A stretch of DNA of 64,000 nt, taken from assembly GCA_947034895.1 (NCBI GenBank), contig OX344763.1:14911001-14975000 (forward strand), given 5' to 3'. A program made the translations under genes and the position numbers. The notes beneath the pieces are model-generated. The model searched no databases and was not told the origin of the DNA. It was given only the letters and a program-made list of their open reading frames with translations. Origin of the DNA: Rhytidiadelphus loreus. Lineage: Eukaryota; Streptophyta; Bryopsida; Hypnales; Hylocomiaceae. Below are positions 35,846 to 47,799 of this stretch, piece after piece; the first letter of the stretch is position 1; every line of letters starts with the position of its first letter.

Positions 35846-36900
35846 AAGATAATTCAACAATGTGTCTTATTGGATTTGTTTATTTCAATCCACTAAAAAT
35901 TGAACAAGTACGGTTAACCACTTCATATTTTGTATTGATAACTAGCCATTAGATGCATGTGCACAACAAGAAACTCGGCTTTTACAAATCATTGATTAAG
36001 ATTGAATGGCTTGCGTTTGGCTAATATTGTGTTGAACTTGAAGTAATATTGTACATACAAGTAACATGTATTTTATAAATTAAGTTGGTGGAAATGATCA
36101 ACTATGGCACTTTCAAGGCAAGTACTCTCAAAACATAAATATGTAATAATAGTTCTCATTTCTAGAGTTTTGTGTAATTGAATATCACAATTTGGCACTC
36201 TAAATCATGTCATTATAGCAAAATTCTTGTTAGATAGGCAACTTCGTTAAAATGGCAGCATCGTCCCTACCGTCGTCTTCCGCAAGATCTCATGCCCTAA
36301 TTGGTCCCTTGAATCACCATTTTAATGGAATACCGTCATTTTAACAAAATTGCCCCCTCATGCCATTGCTGAAATTTTTCAATTTTTTTTCTCCATGAAG
36401 ACAAATGTGATAAATAATGAGGACATTTGAAATTATATTTTTCAGACAAAATATGGATTTGTTGTGAATTTTTGAAGTGATCAGCCCAAAAGAGTATGTA
36501 GGCTACTCCATAACCAACAAAAATTGAATCCAATATGCTCATCTTACCTACAATCACAATATTTTCTAATATGGAAGGCCTCAAAATCAATTCTCTCAAT
36601 GAATTTTACACTAAAAAGTTGGAAGTACCTACTGAGGTCATCAATCACTCCATAACTATCATAAAAGACATTGAATATGGTCTAAAAAATCACCATAGAG
36701 TCATTAGGTGTCCGTTATGGGTCATTTGACCACAATGGGCTGTTTTTACCTTATTTGGTTTTGGTTGCTCATTTGCCGATACCATTCATGCATCTAAGTA
36801 CAGTTAGGTACCTTGGTGTTGCAAAGTTCCATCCCATCGAGAAGTAAAACATGGGTCTTTTTCAGAAACAGAGGTAGTAGTTTGTAAAGAACTCATTCAT
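35846..36900. other. AT-rich spacer, no gene seen
   Basis: Only short, unrecognised frames are present, on both strands near 36335-36730. Confidence 0.35.
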
Positions 36901-37212
36901 TCAAGAGGAACGTAAGCTAGTTCCAATAATGCTGCAAGCTAGTCTAGTCTGGGTGATGTGAAGTCGTGAACATATATAGAGTCTTGTTATGAGAAATGAC
37001 ATGGCCCGTGGAATTCCCTGTGCATCGTCATAACAAACCTGGCAACCTTCACATCCACCAGTCACAAATTCGTGGCACTTCCACCGTACCATGCCTGCAC
37101 AATTGCACATTAACAAACGTCCGTGGTGATCGATGAATGTGATTTGATGTAAATTTATGTACAGTACTTGGAAGTTTAGGGAATGCATGCCTTTCAAGGT
37201 ATCAATCTCCAT
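36901..37212 (-). CDS. Small cysteine-containing open frame, hypothetical
   Basis: An ATG-started frame of 103 codons. Its middle is Cys-rich (CNCAGMVRWKCHEF, then GCEGCQVC). A good acceptor (gtgcaattgtgcag) lies within it, so the Cys-rich part may be an exon of its own. It lies in a slightly more GC-rich pocket. I recognise no family and there is no homology support, so it may be chance. Confidence 0.2.
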   Translation of the reverse strand: MEIDTLKGMHSLNFQVLYINLHQITFIDHHGRLLMCNCAGMVRWKCHEFVTGGCEGCQVCYDDAQGIPRAMSFLITRLYICSRLHITQTRLACSIIGTSLRSS

Positions 37213-38099
37213 TTGCGGGAATTAGGCTTAATATTAGACCTCAATCATTACAATAAAAAACCCATCAATCCAGTTTCAGTTTCCAACATCGAGCTCATTC
37301 TTCGAACTTCCAGAGGGATGGGAAATGATCTCTGATTCCCGGATTGCCATTTCAGGGTTACCACCTGTGTTGCTATCACGGAAGAAAAAAATTCGTGCAG
37401 AGTAAACTTCTAATAGTCTCTGATTTTCTAAGTTTGCTAGGTGCAAAATTCGTTTGGTAAACTTCTAATAGTCTCTGATCAGAAACAAGGATAATCTCTC
37501 CCTGAGTGTGTTCTGTTCTGAGGGCAACACCCAAAATCTAAAAGTTTCATTGACTTAAATTCCATTGATAGTGCAACCATATAATTTCACAGCTTCAAAT
37601 TAATAGAGCATGAAAAATCGAGTCCACAACGTTTTCAAATGTTTGCACTAGCTAGCTGTGGAGGTGGATCTATGAATTTTCTTGGATTCAATTCAACGCA
37701 TCGAATAGAACCCGACATTCGATTCCATCCTCAGTTTGAATTGTGAAAATTCCATCCTCAACTCGTCAAATTCCGTAGTTGCAATAGTACTGACGGAAGC
37801 TAGATGGAGTTTTTGCAGCAGCCAAGATCCTAAAGACACCTACCTGGAGTTCCACGTGAAACTCTGTGATCTACCAGCCTTCGGAGTCTCTTCAAACGCA
37901 AGCATCCAAGCAGTAAGTAAGTTCTGAATTCCGTGACTGCAGGAACTGGCCGTACGTCAGGCGATCATGCATGTTGGCATATTGACAACACTGACTGGAG
38001 TTGACACAAGTTCGTGATTCCAGTGCCTGAAATGTGCTCCTGTACGTCAAACACACTGAAATCATTTTCGGTAAGGCGTGGACACCCACTGCCCAATTC
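37213..38099. other. Spacer of mixed composition, no gene seen
   Basis: Frames of 60-66 codons on both strands (37736-38165) show no recognisable domain. Confidence 0.35.
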
Positions 38100-38350
38100 G
38101 GACCCTACTGTTGGGGCCCAATTGCACCCTCTTAGCATTCTAATGCAGCAAAAAAAACTGTACATGGAGTTGAATTGTAGTTGAAAGGGGTGGAATTGGG
38201 TTGAATAGTCACTGTTTTATGACTTGGGAGACACACAACTCACACAAGGGGCAAAGGTTCCTCCATTATTCTACCATTTGAAGGGAGGGACACTTTTGGA
38301 TGACCATCACAACTCTGTAGGGAGTTCAAAAGACACACAATAGAATCCAG
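38100..38350 (+). repeat. Dispersed repeat, inverted partner at 58.27-58.56 kb
   Basis: Runs from 'ttggggcccaattgcaccctcttagcattct' through 'gttgaatagtcact' to 'ggcaaaggttcctccattattctaccatttg'. It is closely matched, in inverse, by about 58270-58560. It contains no gene. Confidence 0.7.
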
Positions 38351-38569
38351 AAGGACAAGAATAGGGAAGCTAGAGACAACAATGGGAAGCTAATTATATG
38401 TTTATGCTTTGACCACCTATAAATAACGTGTATTTTTTTTACTGAAAAATGAGTTGACTTGAAATATGTGTGAAAAATTCTTGAATTGGTTGTTCTATTG
38501 CAACAAAATAATTGTGAAACAAGTTAGTCTAAATATGTGTAGTGAAGAAAGGGTCCACAATGGTTATAC

Positions 38570-38800
38570 ATACCTTACAAAATTGATTGTATGTATAAGT
38601 AGGTGATGGTCCTTGCTATGATGGTAAGGTATTATACTTTGCTAGATACCTATAGAGGAGAGACTTATCAATTAATTCAAGGGTTGGGGTTGGCCAAGGA
38701 GCCATACATAGGACAATTTTGTTCACTATAAAGGTCTCCTTTTCAAGGATGCAAAACAAACCCCTACTTCATTGGTAAACAATGTTATATTAGTTGTGCA
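38570..38800 (+). repeat. Dispersed repeat, inverted partner at 21.85-22.09 kb
   Basis: The 'cactataaaggtctccttttcaaggatgcaaaa' block, with flanks 'ggtaaggtattatactttgc' and 'cccctacttcattggtaaacaatgttat', is the inverse of the block at about 21845-22090. It directly follows the repeat at 38100-38350, so the two may form one larger element. Confidence 0.65.
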
Positions 38801-41800
38801 ATGGAAGTATCCAACATTCATTCTGCCATAAGTTACCGAAGTACCCTTATTAATTATCCTTTTCATTTAAAAGATTTCAGATGATAACTTACAACGAATT
38901 CACACGGGCCTCCTTGGAGGATTTTGCAATACACAAATGAATGAAATGTCGGTGACTTTGTGGCGACTGCAAGATTTGAGTTTTCTAGTGAGAGCCAGAT
39001 GGAGTTCATGGGAGAGTAGGCGATCTCATTTCATGAGAATCTGAATTGAAATTAGCAGCTCCTCCTTTTAATTAGAATAACAACTCCTTGATGATGGAAG
39101 TGGAATTTCTTGTATGGACTAAGAGTCTATTTTAAACCCTCTTCGGGGCTCAGTTGTTGCATACCTGGCTTCTATTTGCGCTTCTATTTTCGTGAAGCGT
39201 CCATCGGAAGATCTGAGCTTTCGTTCGATGCGGATTGACAGCAGTTGTGTGCATCTAATGTAAATAATAAGCTTCAAATGTGGCACCTCAGCATTCTGTA
39301 GAATGACAGTGAGCAGATGCGAAGCTCGAACCAATTTAAGAAACGAAGTGAAAGAAAATAGATGCAATCTTGTCAGAGGGTTGGAACTCAAATGGCGGCT
39401 CAGGTAAGGCAGGCAGCTTGAGAAAATCAACCATTTTTTAATCAGGTTTCTTGTTGGTACATGTGCACTCCGCACGGAAGGAGAGAGAAGGGTGCCATTC
39501 TTTAGAGCCACTTCACACTATGGTCGTCCTAGGCAAGAGGTTGTGGGAGTGAGCGGTCAAACTGTTGTTGAGAGTACAAAGAAATTCTGGATTGAAAATA
39601 GGCAAAGAATTATAGGGTTTTATTTTTTTAATAAAAACAACAACTTGATGTCCTCTTGATTGTAGTTTGGATTTCCATTCTTATCCGATCCAAACTTCCT
39701 TTGAGAGTCTATCGTCTTGATAGAAAAATGTTGCCATGTAACGACGGAGGTATTTTGGAGAGCAATAGCCTTGTGGACTTTGCCTCCTAGTGTGAAGGGG
39801 TTAAGAGGTTGAATTCTTGGGGTTTCTTGTAATCTTCGATTCGTGAAGATCGACGGCCTTCGTGACCTTTGGCCATAGTGTGAAGTGCCCCTTAAAGCAT
39901 CTGCCTTAGGGACACATTGTATGTGGCCTTGATAACAAATGACACACATGCGGTACATAAAGACCGGTACCTTATGCGCACCAAGCCCAAAATTTTGAGA
40001 GGGCTCTACACAAGAGGCATGTTAGGTACCAAGTTCAAGGGAATGCTCATTCTTCTAGCGCGCCTAAGTTTCAATCCTTCTTGGTGCAAAAACATGTTGC
40101 TCTCAGACACTTATCTAGATGGAAGGCTTTTCTCTTGAGTAGAAGTCGATGAAGGAGACCAAGGTACTCTAGTCAATGGGCCATGTTGCTATGAAGACCA
40201 AGGTTGCAAGTAAAAGCGTAAAGAACTAACTTTCGAGGGCCCTTATTATATGCATTAGTGGAGGACCCGACCAAAATATGTACATAACAAGCCTGCCATT
40301 GGGGACCTAGAGCATCCTTTTGTACAAATCTTGGTGCGGATGCTCTTAGAACATTGCCATTTTTGCATGCCAAAGCTAGACATGCTAACTTTTGGTTATC
40401 TTGAGCTAGAAATGCATAGTGCCTCATTCTTATATAAAGAACAAAAAATGATTGGACAAGCCCTCCAAAAAAAGAGCTTGACATGGAGTTTTAGAGTGTC
40501 ATCCATCATCTACGCCATGATCTTAAATTTTGCATTCACTCTTGTGATCTCTCAAATTCCATAATTCATTGGACAAGACTAACATGAATACGATGTGGTG
40601 GGCTTTGATTATGAGAATAATATATGACATTACAAGAAATTTGAATCCAGCAAAGGCCGCAAGACTGCATGCAACAAGTGCAATTATAGCCAAAAATTTA
40701 TTAAAAGACACAATTAAAACTTTATTTTTTTAAATTAAGTTTATTTTTCTACAAAAATTGAGGTGGCACTAGTAGTGCACAATCAGTTGGGAGATTTCAA
40801 AAATATTTTTTTATTTTTTTATTTTCCTTGTATTTGCACCAATTTCAAAAGTTATAAACCTTCTACAAAGTTCATATTTCTTATAAAGAACAATGTATAA
40901 TTAGTGCATTGATAGGTTGGGATGGAGATCAAGAGTGATGAATTAGCAAGTCAAAGGGACAAAACTCATGATTAAAGCCTACCAAACAACATTTGGTGTT
41001 TTTATTTTGAAGAGGATGGTAGATAAAAAATTTGGTTGTATCTAAGAGGAATTTTGATGCCACTAAAGTTTTTACCAATATCACTACTTAGTACACATTA
41101 GATGAGATTTCAAGCGGAAGGAGGGTTGTTTCAAACTTTTTCTCGAAGTTATGAACCAATCAGCATTAAAAATAATAATATAATAATAAATTAATTTTTT
41201 AATTAAATAATTACTTTTTAAATAATAATAAGTTTTTTTATAAATATTTTAAAATTAATTAAATATTATTATCTGATGTGGTCATCTCCTTTAGTAACTA
41301 CATCGGACTACCAATGTCGCATAGTTCCCTTGTTCCCTTGTTCCCTACTATCTAGGAACTTGCGACCTTGTTTAGAATCTCAATCTCATTTAATGTCTTT
41401 GGTCACTTCCATCTTCCAAAGCACTGTCATGATCTTGGTTTGCTAACACATTTACAAAATGACGAAAGCTAATGAAAGACCTTTGGGAGCAAAGCAACAA
41501 TGACATTTGGGAGATGACCCACAACAACACAAGAGAATATTGATTGTTTTCTAGAATTCATTTATTTGGAGGTTCCATTGATCGTAGAGACTAATGATTA
41601 TGGACTTGAGCAACTGTCGTCTATAGCCCATCCAAATCCACATGTCATGCCCTTATAAACATGCTACAATCACTGTTTCCTGAAAAGATGCAAACACCCC
41701 TACCAAATAACAACAACATCAATACCGCCTTGAAAATCCCTAGTTGTCTAATTTGGGAAGAAATAAACAAAAGTACCCTCCATACCATCCATTTGCCAAA

Positions 41801-43027
41801 AATCAATGGTCATCGCTTTGGGATACGGATACAGAGGATGGACACAAATACATAATACAAATACATAACATACATATAAATATGACAATATGGCAATATA
41901 TCCCATATCAATTACATTTGAGGTTGCAATCTAAAATTACAAATAGGGTTGGTTGGTTAGTTGTTTGGGTCTAGGAACTTAAAAAAATTATGTCCTATCA
42001 TTTAGATGCCACATGTACAACAATTAGCTATAATTGACAATTCTATTAATTAATTCAAGTAGGGCTTCTAGAACCTCTGAGTCACTATGTGTTCAAAAAA
42101 CAATTACCCCCAATGTCACGATGCTTCTAGAAGATTAGAGCAACATAAAACTTGGAATGCCTATATTTAGAATAATAAATGGGATCATCTACCATCATTT
42201 ATACTTGTATGTTTATCCATTAAATAATCTATTATTAGTAATTTTCATCCAATTTTAGACAAATCTAATATTCTTCTAAGAGAAATTGGAAATTTTGTCC
42301 ATTTTTTTACCCATTTTTTTAGTGTGAAGGTAACTAGTGCAAAATGGGTTAAAATTTTGGCAAGAATAAATATTGTAATCACTTGTAGAAACATGGGAGG
42401 CGTAGACTAGATAAAAGACCCACAAGAAGACTCCACATGACAAACTTGACTAGTTGTGGGTCTTTTGAGGCATTAGATGTGATTTGGGGCAAGGGGAGGG
42501 ATGTTCCAAGCCTATTCCCCCTTGCATGTTCCCATGTAGTGAAAGAACATCTCACTGTCAAAATTTAAATTTTGAAGAGAAACAAAAATGAAGTTTTTGT
42601 TTGGAACATCCCAATTTCTTGGGCACTTATTAGATTTCTTTCCTTAATAAAAAAAAGCTTTGCTTTAACAATCTCATTTTTTTTTTCAAATTTAACGTAG
42701 CCGAAGTTTGACCATGTCAAATTGTTGTAGTGGCAGCATGCCCCTGCTCCCCGCACCTTGGGAACTTGCAACCCTCCAAAAACTCCAAATCGCATATAAT
42801 GCATGTTCCCCTAATCTAGGTAGTCCACGTTTCTATTGGTGGACTAAAGGCCCTTATTTCTACCCTTAAAAAGATTTTTGCCGACAACATCTTGATTTTT
42901 TGGAGCAATTCAACAAACTTTGGCATAGCAAAAGTGTCTTTGGTCCTAGAGCTTACATGCAAGTTGCTTGGAGGATACAAAGAGACTTTCCAATTGAAGC
43001 CTTATTATTCAATCTTTTGAATCCTGA
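38801..43027. other. Long spacer, no supported gene
   Basis: The longest frames are 130 codons (39119-39511, minus), 112 codons (39620-39958, minus) and 103 codons (40173-40484, minus). None shows a motif I know. The 39.1-40.6 kb part is less AT-rich and might be decayed transposon sequence. At 41160-41275 there is almost pure A/T. Confidence 0.35.
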
Positions 43028-43031
43028 TTAA

Positions 43032-43923
43032 CCCCTAAAGTCCCATTATCCCCTTATTGGACAAAATGAATTTCGGGGTAGGCTTTAAAAAATTTAATTT
43101 TTGTTGTGATTTTTTTTTAAATTTGAAGATAGGATAACACATTAGCTTTGGAAAAATATAATTCTTATTTCAATCAATGTATGGGAGCAAAAGTTATGTC
43201 ATCCTAAGCCCCAAATGGGTTTTATCGGGTAGCACAAAAAAATCACAAAAAGGCAAAATAAAATTTTCAAAATTCTGTTTCTCATAGAGAATATTTTTGT
43301 CTACATGGAAAGATTGTATTCATTCTATTTGGACTAGTGATGAGAAAGTTATGGACAAACTTGTTTGAGGGCAATGCAAATATTTTCTTGAAAAAACAAC
43401 TTATAGGATTCATTTTTAACACAATTATCACAATTAAAAAAAAATTCAACCTGGTTTAATTTTCTTGTTAGAATAATCTCACCACTGGGATCATTGTATT
43501 TAATTCTATCTTAGACCTATTAATGATTTACCTACTTTTTATTGAACAATTTCTTAAAGAATGAAAATCAAATGTGTTTTTTTGAATTTTTTTTCTAGAC
43601 TTTTGATTCAACCCACAATCTAATTCTTCAACATAAAAAAACATATATTCAATATCAATAGTACCAAAATTTTAAGCGAAGAAGATTCAAGTCTTAATGT
43701 CTAGTTAGGCAATCTAAAAAAAAAAAAAATTCTTCACTTATATCTTGCAATCCATGCGGTCAAGGTTTTCAAAATTTCTTCCACACATTTTTATATTAGT
43801 CTAGTATAAGATCTTATAGTTAGATATGTAGAAAGAAGAATCTCTCATGTTTTTTGCACTTTGCAATAGAAATGGTAATTTTGAGTGGAATTTGATGAAA
43901 AAAAAACCATGGTGCTTAAGGAA
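43032..43923 (+). mobile_element. TTAA-flanked MITE-like element
   Basis: TTAA (43028-43031) precedes CCCCTAAAGTCCCATTATCC. The right end has drifted (GGTGCTTAAGGAA) but is still followed by TTAA (43924-43927). The interior follows the reference copy at 34907 throughout, including the 'gagaaagttatggacaaacttgtttgagggcaa' block. Length is about 892 bp. Confidence 0.75.
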
Positions 43924-43927
43924 TTAA

Positions 43928-45549
43928 TTGTTTCTTAGGCATTTAGTAATTAATATGTATGTTTCTCTTCACCTAAGTATCTAGCTTTTGGCTCTTGGTT
44001 TGTAATAGTCTACCTAAGGTATGGACTTGTCTATATAGTTTCGAGAATTTATTTCTTAAAAAATATTGATCACTTTGAAAACCTTAGAGTAAAACAAGAA
44101 ACTTGGACAACGAATCAAAAATTCATTATATATGTAGGTGGGTGTAAATCATGTTTCTATACAAATTATACAAACAATAAACTTGAGCTATATCTGTAAG
44201 TCTATAACCAACTTTCTCAACCAACCTTGATTAGTGTCCAATATGATCCTAAAGAAAAAAATTTAATTCATCAATGCATTTATATTACTTGCTTGAAAGG
44301 ATTTTGAAAGAAACAATTTGGGTGCACTTTTTAAGAAAACAAAATTGGGATTCTAAAAGATTTCATATATATTAACAAGCATTCTAGTTTTTATTTGTTT
44401 TGACATAAAAAGAGGGTTTATTCTCATGTGAAAACCCACAAAACAATATCAAGCTTCTTAAATTACAAACTTCATTCTCCTCTCAATAATTTTGTTGATT
44501 CATCTTTAATGCCCAAAACACCTTGTTTCGGTGTTCACAAAACTTTCAAGATGAAGAAAATCTTACCAAATTACTACTTTTATAATTTTGAGTACATAAT
44601 CATTCAAATTTATTTTAAGCATCCTAACTAGTTTTTGAAAAAATAATAATTTTTCTATTCAAATTTCTATATGTGCAAGGTTGTTCTGCCTATTCATTGC
44701 AAAACTAATAAGTGAGATGAGTCTCAAATACAAAATTGTAGATGACCATAAACTTATAGTCAAGACTAATATTGAATGTGCTACTTTAATACAAGAATAT
44801 TGTAGGTTTATCATGTAGAAAATGAATATTTGCTCAAGGGTTAAAATAAAAAATAAAAAATTCCTTCAAATTAGACCATCTTCAATTATACCTTTTTTTC
44901 CTATACAATATATATATATATATATTTATGAAAGCATGTATAAACCATATGTAATCCTAAAGAACTCTTATAATAGTATCATTTTGGTTTCAAACCTTAT
45001 ACATGATTTTTATAAATGTGTAGATAGTAGCATATGGTACTAATATTGCCATCAACGTTCATGAGCCATTGCACAACAACAAATGGTAATGGAATCGTGC
45101 AGAGTTATCAATTTCATCTTTGAAGATACCATTGATGTAAACATTACCACCATGCCTTACAAAGTGCATGTTATAATCACAACCAATGGTAGTAATACTT
45201 TTGGGTGGTGAGTGGTCAATAAGAAACAAAATTCTTGTATTTTTTTTCTAATTTTTCAATTACAAATGCACTGTAACTTTTAAATGTACTAAGAGACCTT
45301 TCCACTGGCTAGTTTCCTCCAATATACTTCATGGCTCTTCCTTTGATGAATTTGGAGGCATGGAGCACTAATTTGAAGTTTTCAGTTTCTACATAGTTCT
45401 AAACCAAAAAATGCAAAACATATATATTTGTTGACCCTTCTTATACATTTGATGTCCCTAAATGTAAAATTTGGGTGCCTAATGTGAATCCTCTTAGAGC
45501 ATCTTCAATGACCACTTACCATTCACGACGAGGGTCCTTTCAAGGGCTA
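43928..45549. other. AT-rich spacer, no gene seen
   Basis: Short frames only. A (TA)n microsatellite of about 20 bases lies near 44907-44926. Confidence 0.35.
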
Positions 45550-45656
45550 GTTTCCATGTAGGGTCAAGGTCCGATGAAGCCCATTGATCAACAATGGAAT
45601 GGAATCGTTCACCGCTACGCGGTAGGCTTCACCAACCCTTGGCTCTACATGGAAAC
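45550..45656. repeat. Imperfect inverted repeat, about 35-bp arms
   Basis: GTTTCCATGTAGGGTCAAGG (left) and CCTTGGCTCTACATGGAAAC (right) pair with few mismatches. Pairing continues inward through 'gatgaagcc' and 'ggcttcacc'. It lies immediately left of another foldback element (45678-45949). Confidence 0.7.
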
Positions 45657-45677
45657 GAACTCTTAGTTTGTTAGTTA

Positions 45678-45949
45678 GGGGGTATAGTATAGCATCCCCA
45701 CCAATCTGTTCTGTATCCCTAAAAATTTAGGGAGAAGACCTCAGATGGGGATGGGGATACAGAAGCTTGAGCTTGTCTCGAAACAAGATCTCTACCCCAA
45801 ATTTATAGAGAACTCGGTAAAAGTTGGACCCAATTCTCTATATTTAAGCTCATATGAACATGCAAGGTCTCATCCCTATAAAGTCAAGGTTGACTGGATT
45901 GAGGTCCCGAGTTTAAGGATACAGAACAGATTGGTGGGGATACATCCCC
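45678..45949. mobile_element. MITE-like element flanked by TA
   Basis: The left arm has GCATCCCCACCAATCTGTTC and GTATCCCTAAA. The right arm has the inverse, TTTAAGGATAC and GAACAGATTGGTGGGGAT. The element is about 272 bp, runs from GGGGG to CCCC and has TA on both sides (45676-45677, 45950-45951), as Tc1/mariner-type elements do. The open frame at 45745-45981 lies inside it and is not a gene. Confidence 0.6.
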
Positions 45950-46176
45950 TAATGAGATTATTGCTAATTCTTACTAACTAGCTGCATGAGATGAGTGAAA
46001 AGATATCATCTTTGTTAAAATCAGCCGGTAAAGCACATTTGGGTGTTTTCACAGGACCTTTTTAAATATTGGCAGAGTCAGCCTCAAGTGCTAGTTTTGC
46101 CTCAAAGGTTGATTAGGTGATTGATTCTGCATGCAACCACAAATGTGCGGCTTTACTTGATTTTTAACGCCGAATG

Positions 46177-46281
46177 GAGAAAGGGTTGGCCATGGTCGAT
46201 TTTGCCTTACGCACATGGTCACAAGGCTTGCCCTGATAAGGACTTGCCCCCCATGATTCTGCCATGGCCAACCCTTTTCTC
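46177..46281. repeat. Inverted repeat with 20-bp arms
   Basis: GAGAAAGGGTTGGCCATGG (46177-46195) pairs with CCATGGCCAACCCTTTTCTC (46262-46281) with a single bulged base. The spacer of about 66 bp also contains internal complementarity. Function unknown. Confidence 0.75.
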
Positions 46282-47340
46282 TAGTACGATTCCTATCCCT
46301 TTTACTGCAACCAAAGTCGGAATTATTCGATTCATCTTCTGAAGAGACTGCATGAGCCGTGGAAATATGCTTTCATCTCTTGGTCCTCTTATTATTACTC
46401 GGAAGCGAAGCCAAGATACTCACAAGGGTGCGTGAGAATAATAAATCCCACTCCAGTAATGAATTTATAAGCTCACGGGAAAGTCAGAGACGAAGGTGGA
46501 CCCAAGCATGGGGCTGGGATGCAAGTTGGCATACTAGTTGGCAAATGAAGGAGCACCTCCAATGTATAATCCCCTGCTCAAATGCATGGGAGAGGGGCAT
46601 GGGGGCTGGACCCATGCTGGAATTCGGTGGGGCCTCGGGCCTTGGACCGGACACCACCCCTCCCCCCCCCAGTCCCCTCCCGCTCTGCACCTCCCGTTGT
46701 GGTTTGGTGTCCCCTCCCGCTGGGCCCCACTGAATGATCGTCACAGGGAGCCCCTCCCTGCTGATACCGCTGCTGCTCTCCGCTTCCGCCTGTTGCATGG
46801 GTTTTTTTTGGTCAAGTTGCATGATTGGTTGGGTCAAATTGTTTCGTTGTTTTTGCAGATTGGGGCCCAAATTGCAATGGCCCGTGGTTCAATGTGCAAC
46901 TGGTGGCTTTGGACTCTTGGTGGTCGAACCAAACAACCGTACTGATAACCAGATAAAACCACAATTCTCTTGGACCCATGTTGGCCTACAGTACAGTATC
47001 TGAAAAATCTAACCCCCTTTTGGGGAGTGTGCTCTGGACTGAAGTAAAGGAGTACTGTAGGGGGGGGTCTATCACCCTCTCGGACACGTTTGGGCGTAAC
47101 TTATTACATGGTGGTGCAAAGAGAATGGGACAAAGAGAATCTTCACTATAAAATTCATGGTAATTTTTGTTTTTAAGGGAAAAAATGTCAAAAAAATTAT
47201 GAAAAATCCTTCTTGAATCTATACGTGGGATTTTTTTTTTCCTCGACCTTCCCTATGTCACATATGGATTAAATTGCTTAAGGGTGGTTGGTCACCCTTT
47301 TGATTCTCCACCTCCAACTGCATTCCTGGGGCCTCCATCA
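46282..47340. other. GC-rich island without a recognised gene
   Basis: Composition switches sharply to GC-rich at about 46480-46960, with C-runs (TCCCCCCCCC at 46661-46670). Several overlapping frames of 89-135 codons on both strands are open mainly because stop codons are rare in such DNA. None shows a known motif. It could be part of a transposed gene fragment. Confidence 0.3.
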
Positions 47341-47431
47341 CGGCCTCAGAAAACGAATTTGGTCCTGGTCCCCAATCCCCCAACACGGCTAATAATAAGG
47401 GAAGGACCAAGCTGCCAGTCTATAGGGGCAA

Positions 47432-47555
47432 GTTGATACCTAGGGATCCCAAGTTGATACCTAGGTCTAGTTGATATGCAGTCTTCAAACACAGATCCCC
47501 AAGCGCAAAAGGATCCATTGATACCTAGTTGATACTGTATCTTGGAACACAGATC
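47432..47555 (+). repeat. Short interspersed GTTGATACCTAG repeats
   Basis: GTTGATACCTAG occurs at 47432-47443 and 47453-47464, and partly at 47518-47528. It is linked to two copies of a 'gttgata...cacagatcc' unit (47470-47497 and 47528-47555). A 148-codon minus-strand frame (47346-47792) spans this area. Its peptide repeats (YQLGI, RYQLG) merely reflect the DNA repeat. Confidence 0.6.
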
Positions 47556-47799
47556 CTTCCTGAAAGTCAGTAGAAAGTCAAACCCCCACTGAGAAGGAAT
47601 CGTTGACCAGGAGGGACAACTGAAAGTTTTTTCATGTAATAATGATTGGAAAATTATACCGAACCTGCACATTGTATCAGCCCCAAAAAATTCGGTCATT
47701 TTCTTCCAAAATCTAACCTCCAATTTGGCTCTTGGTACTTTAATTAACACTACGACAAATATTGGTGGGAAAAAATTGGATGAAATTGTCAATTCCTTC

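Noticed and set aside
39119..40564. Possible retrotransposon remnant
   Set aside because: Frames of 73-130 codons exist, but I could find no reverse transcriptase, integrase, gag or LTR signature.
46359..46945. Overlapping frames of 124-135 codons on both strands
   Set aside because: They overlap one another in GC-rich DNA where stops are rare; none has a known motif or splice support.
47346..47792. 148-codon minus-strand frame with YQLG repeats
   Set aside because: The peptide repeats follow the underlying GTTGATACCTAG DNA repeats; there is no domain.
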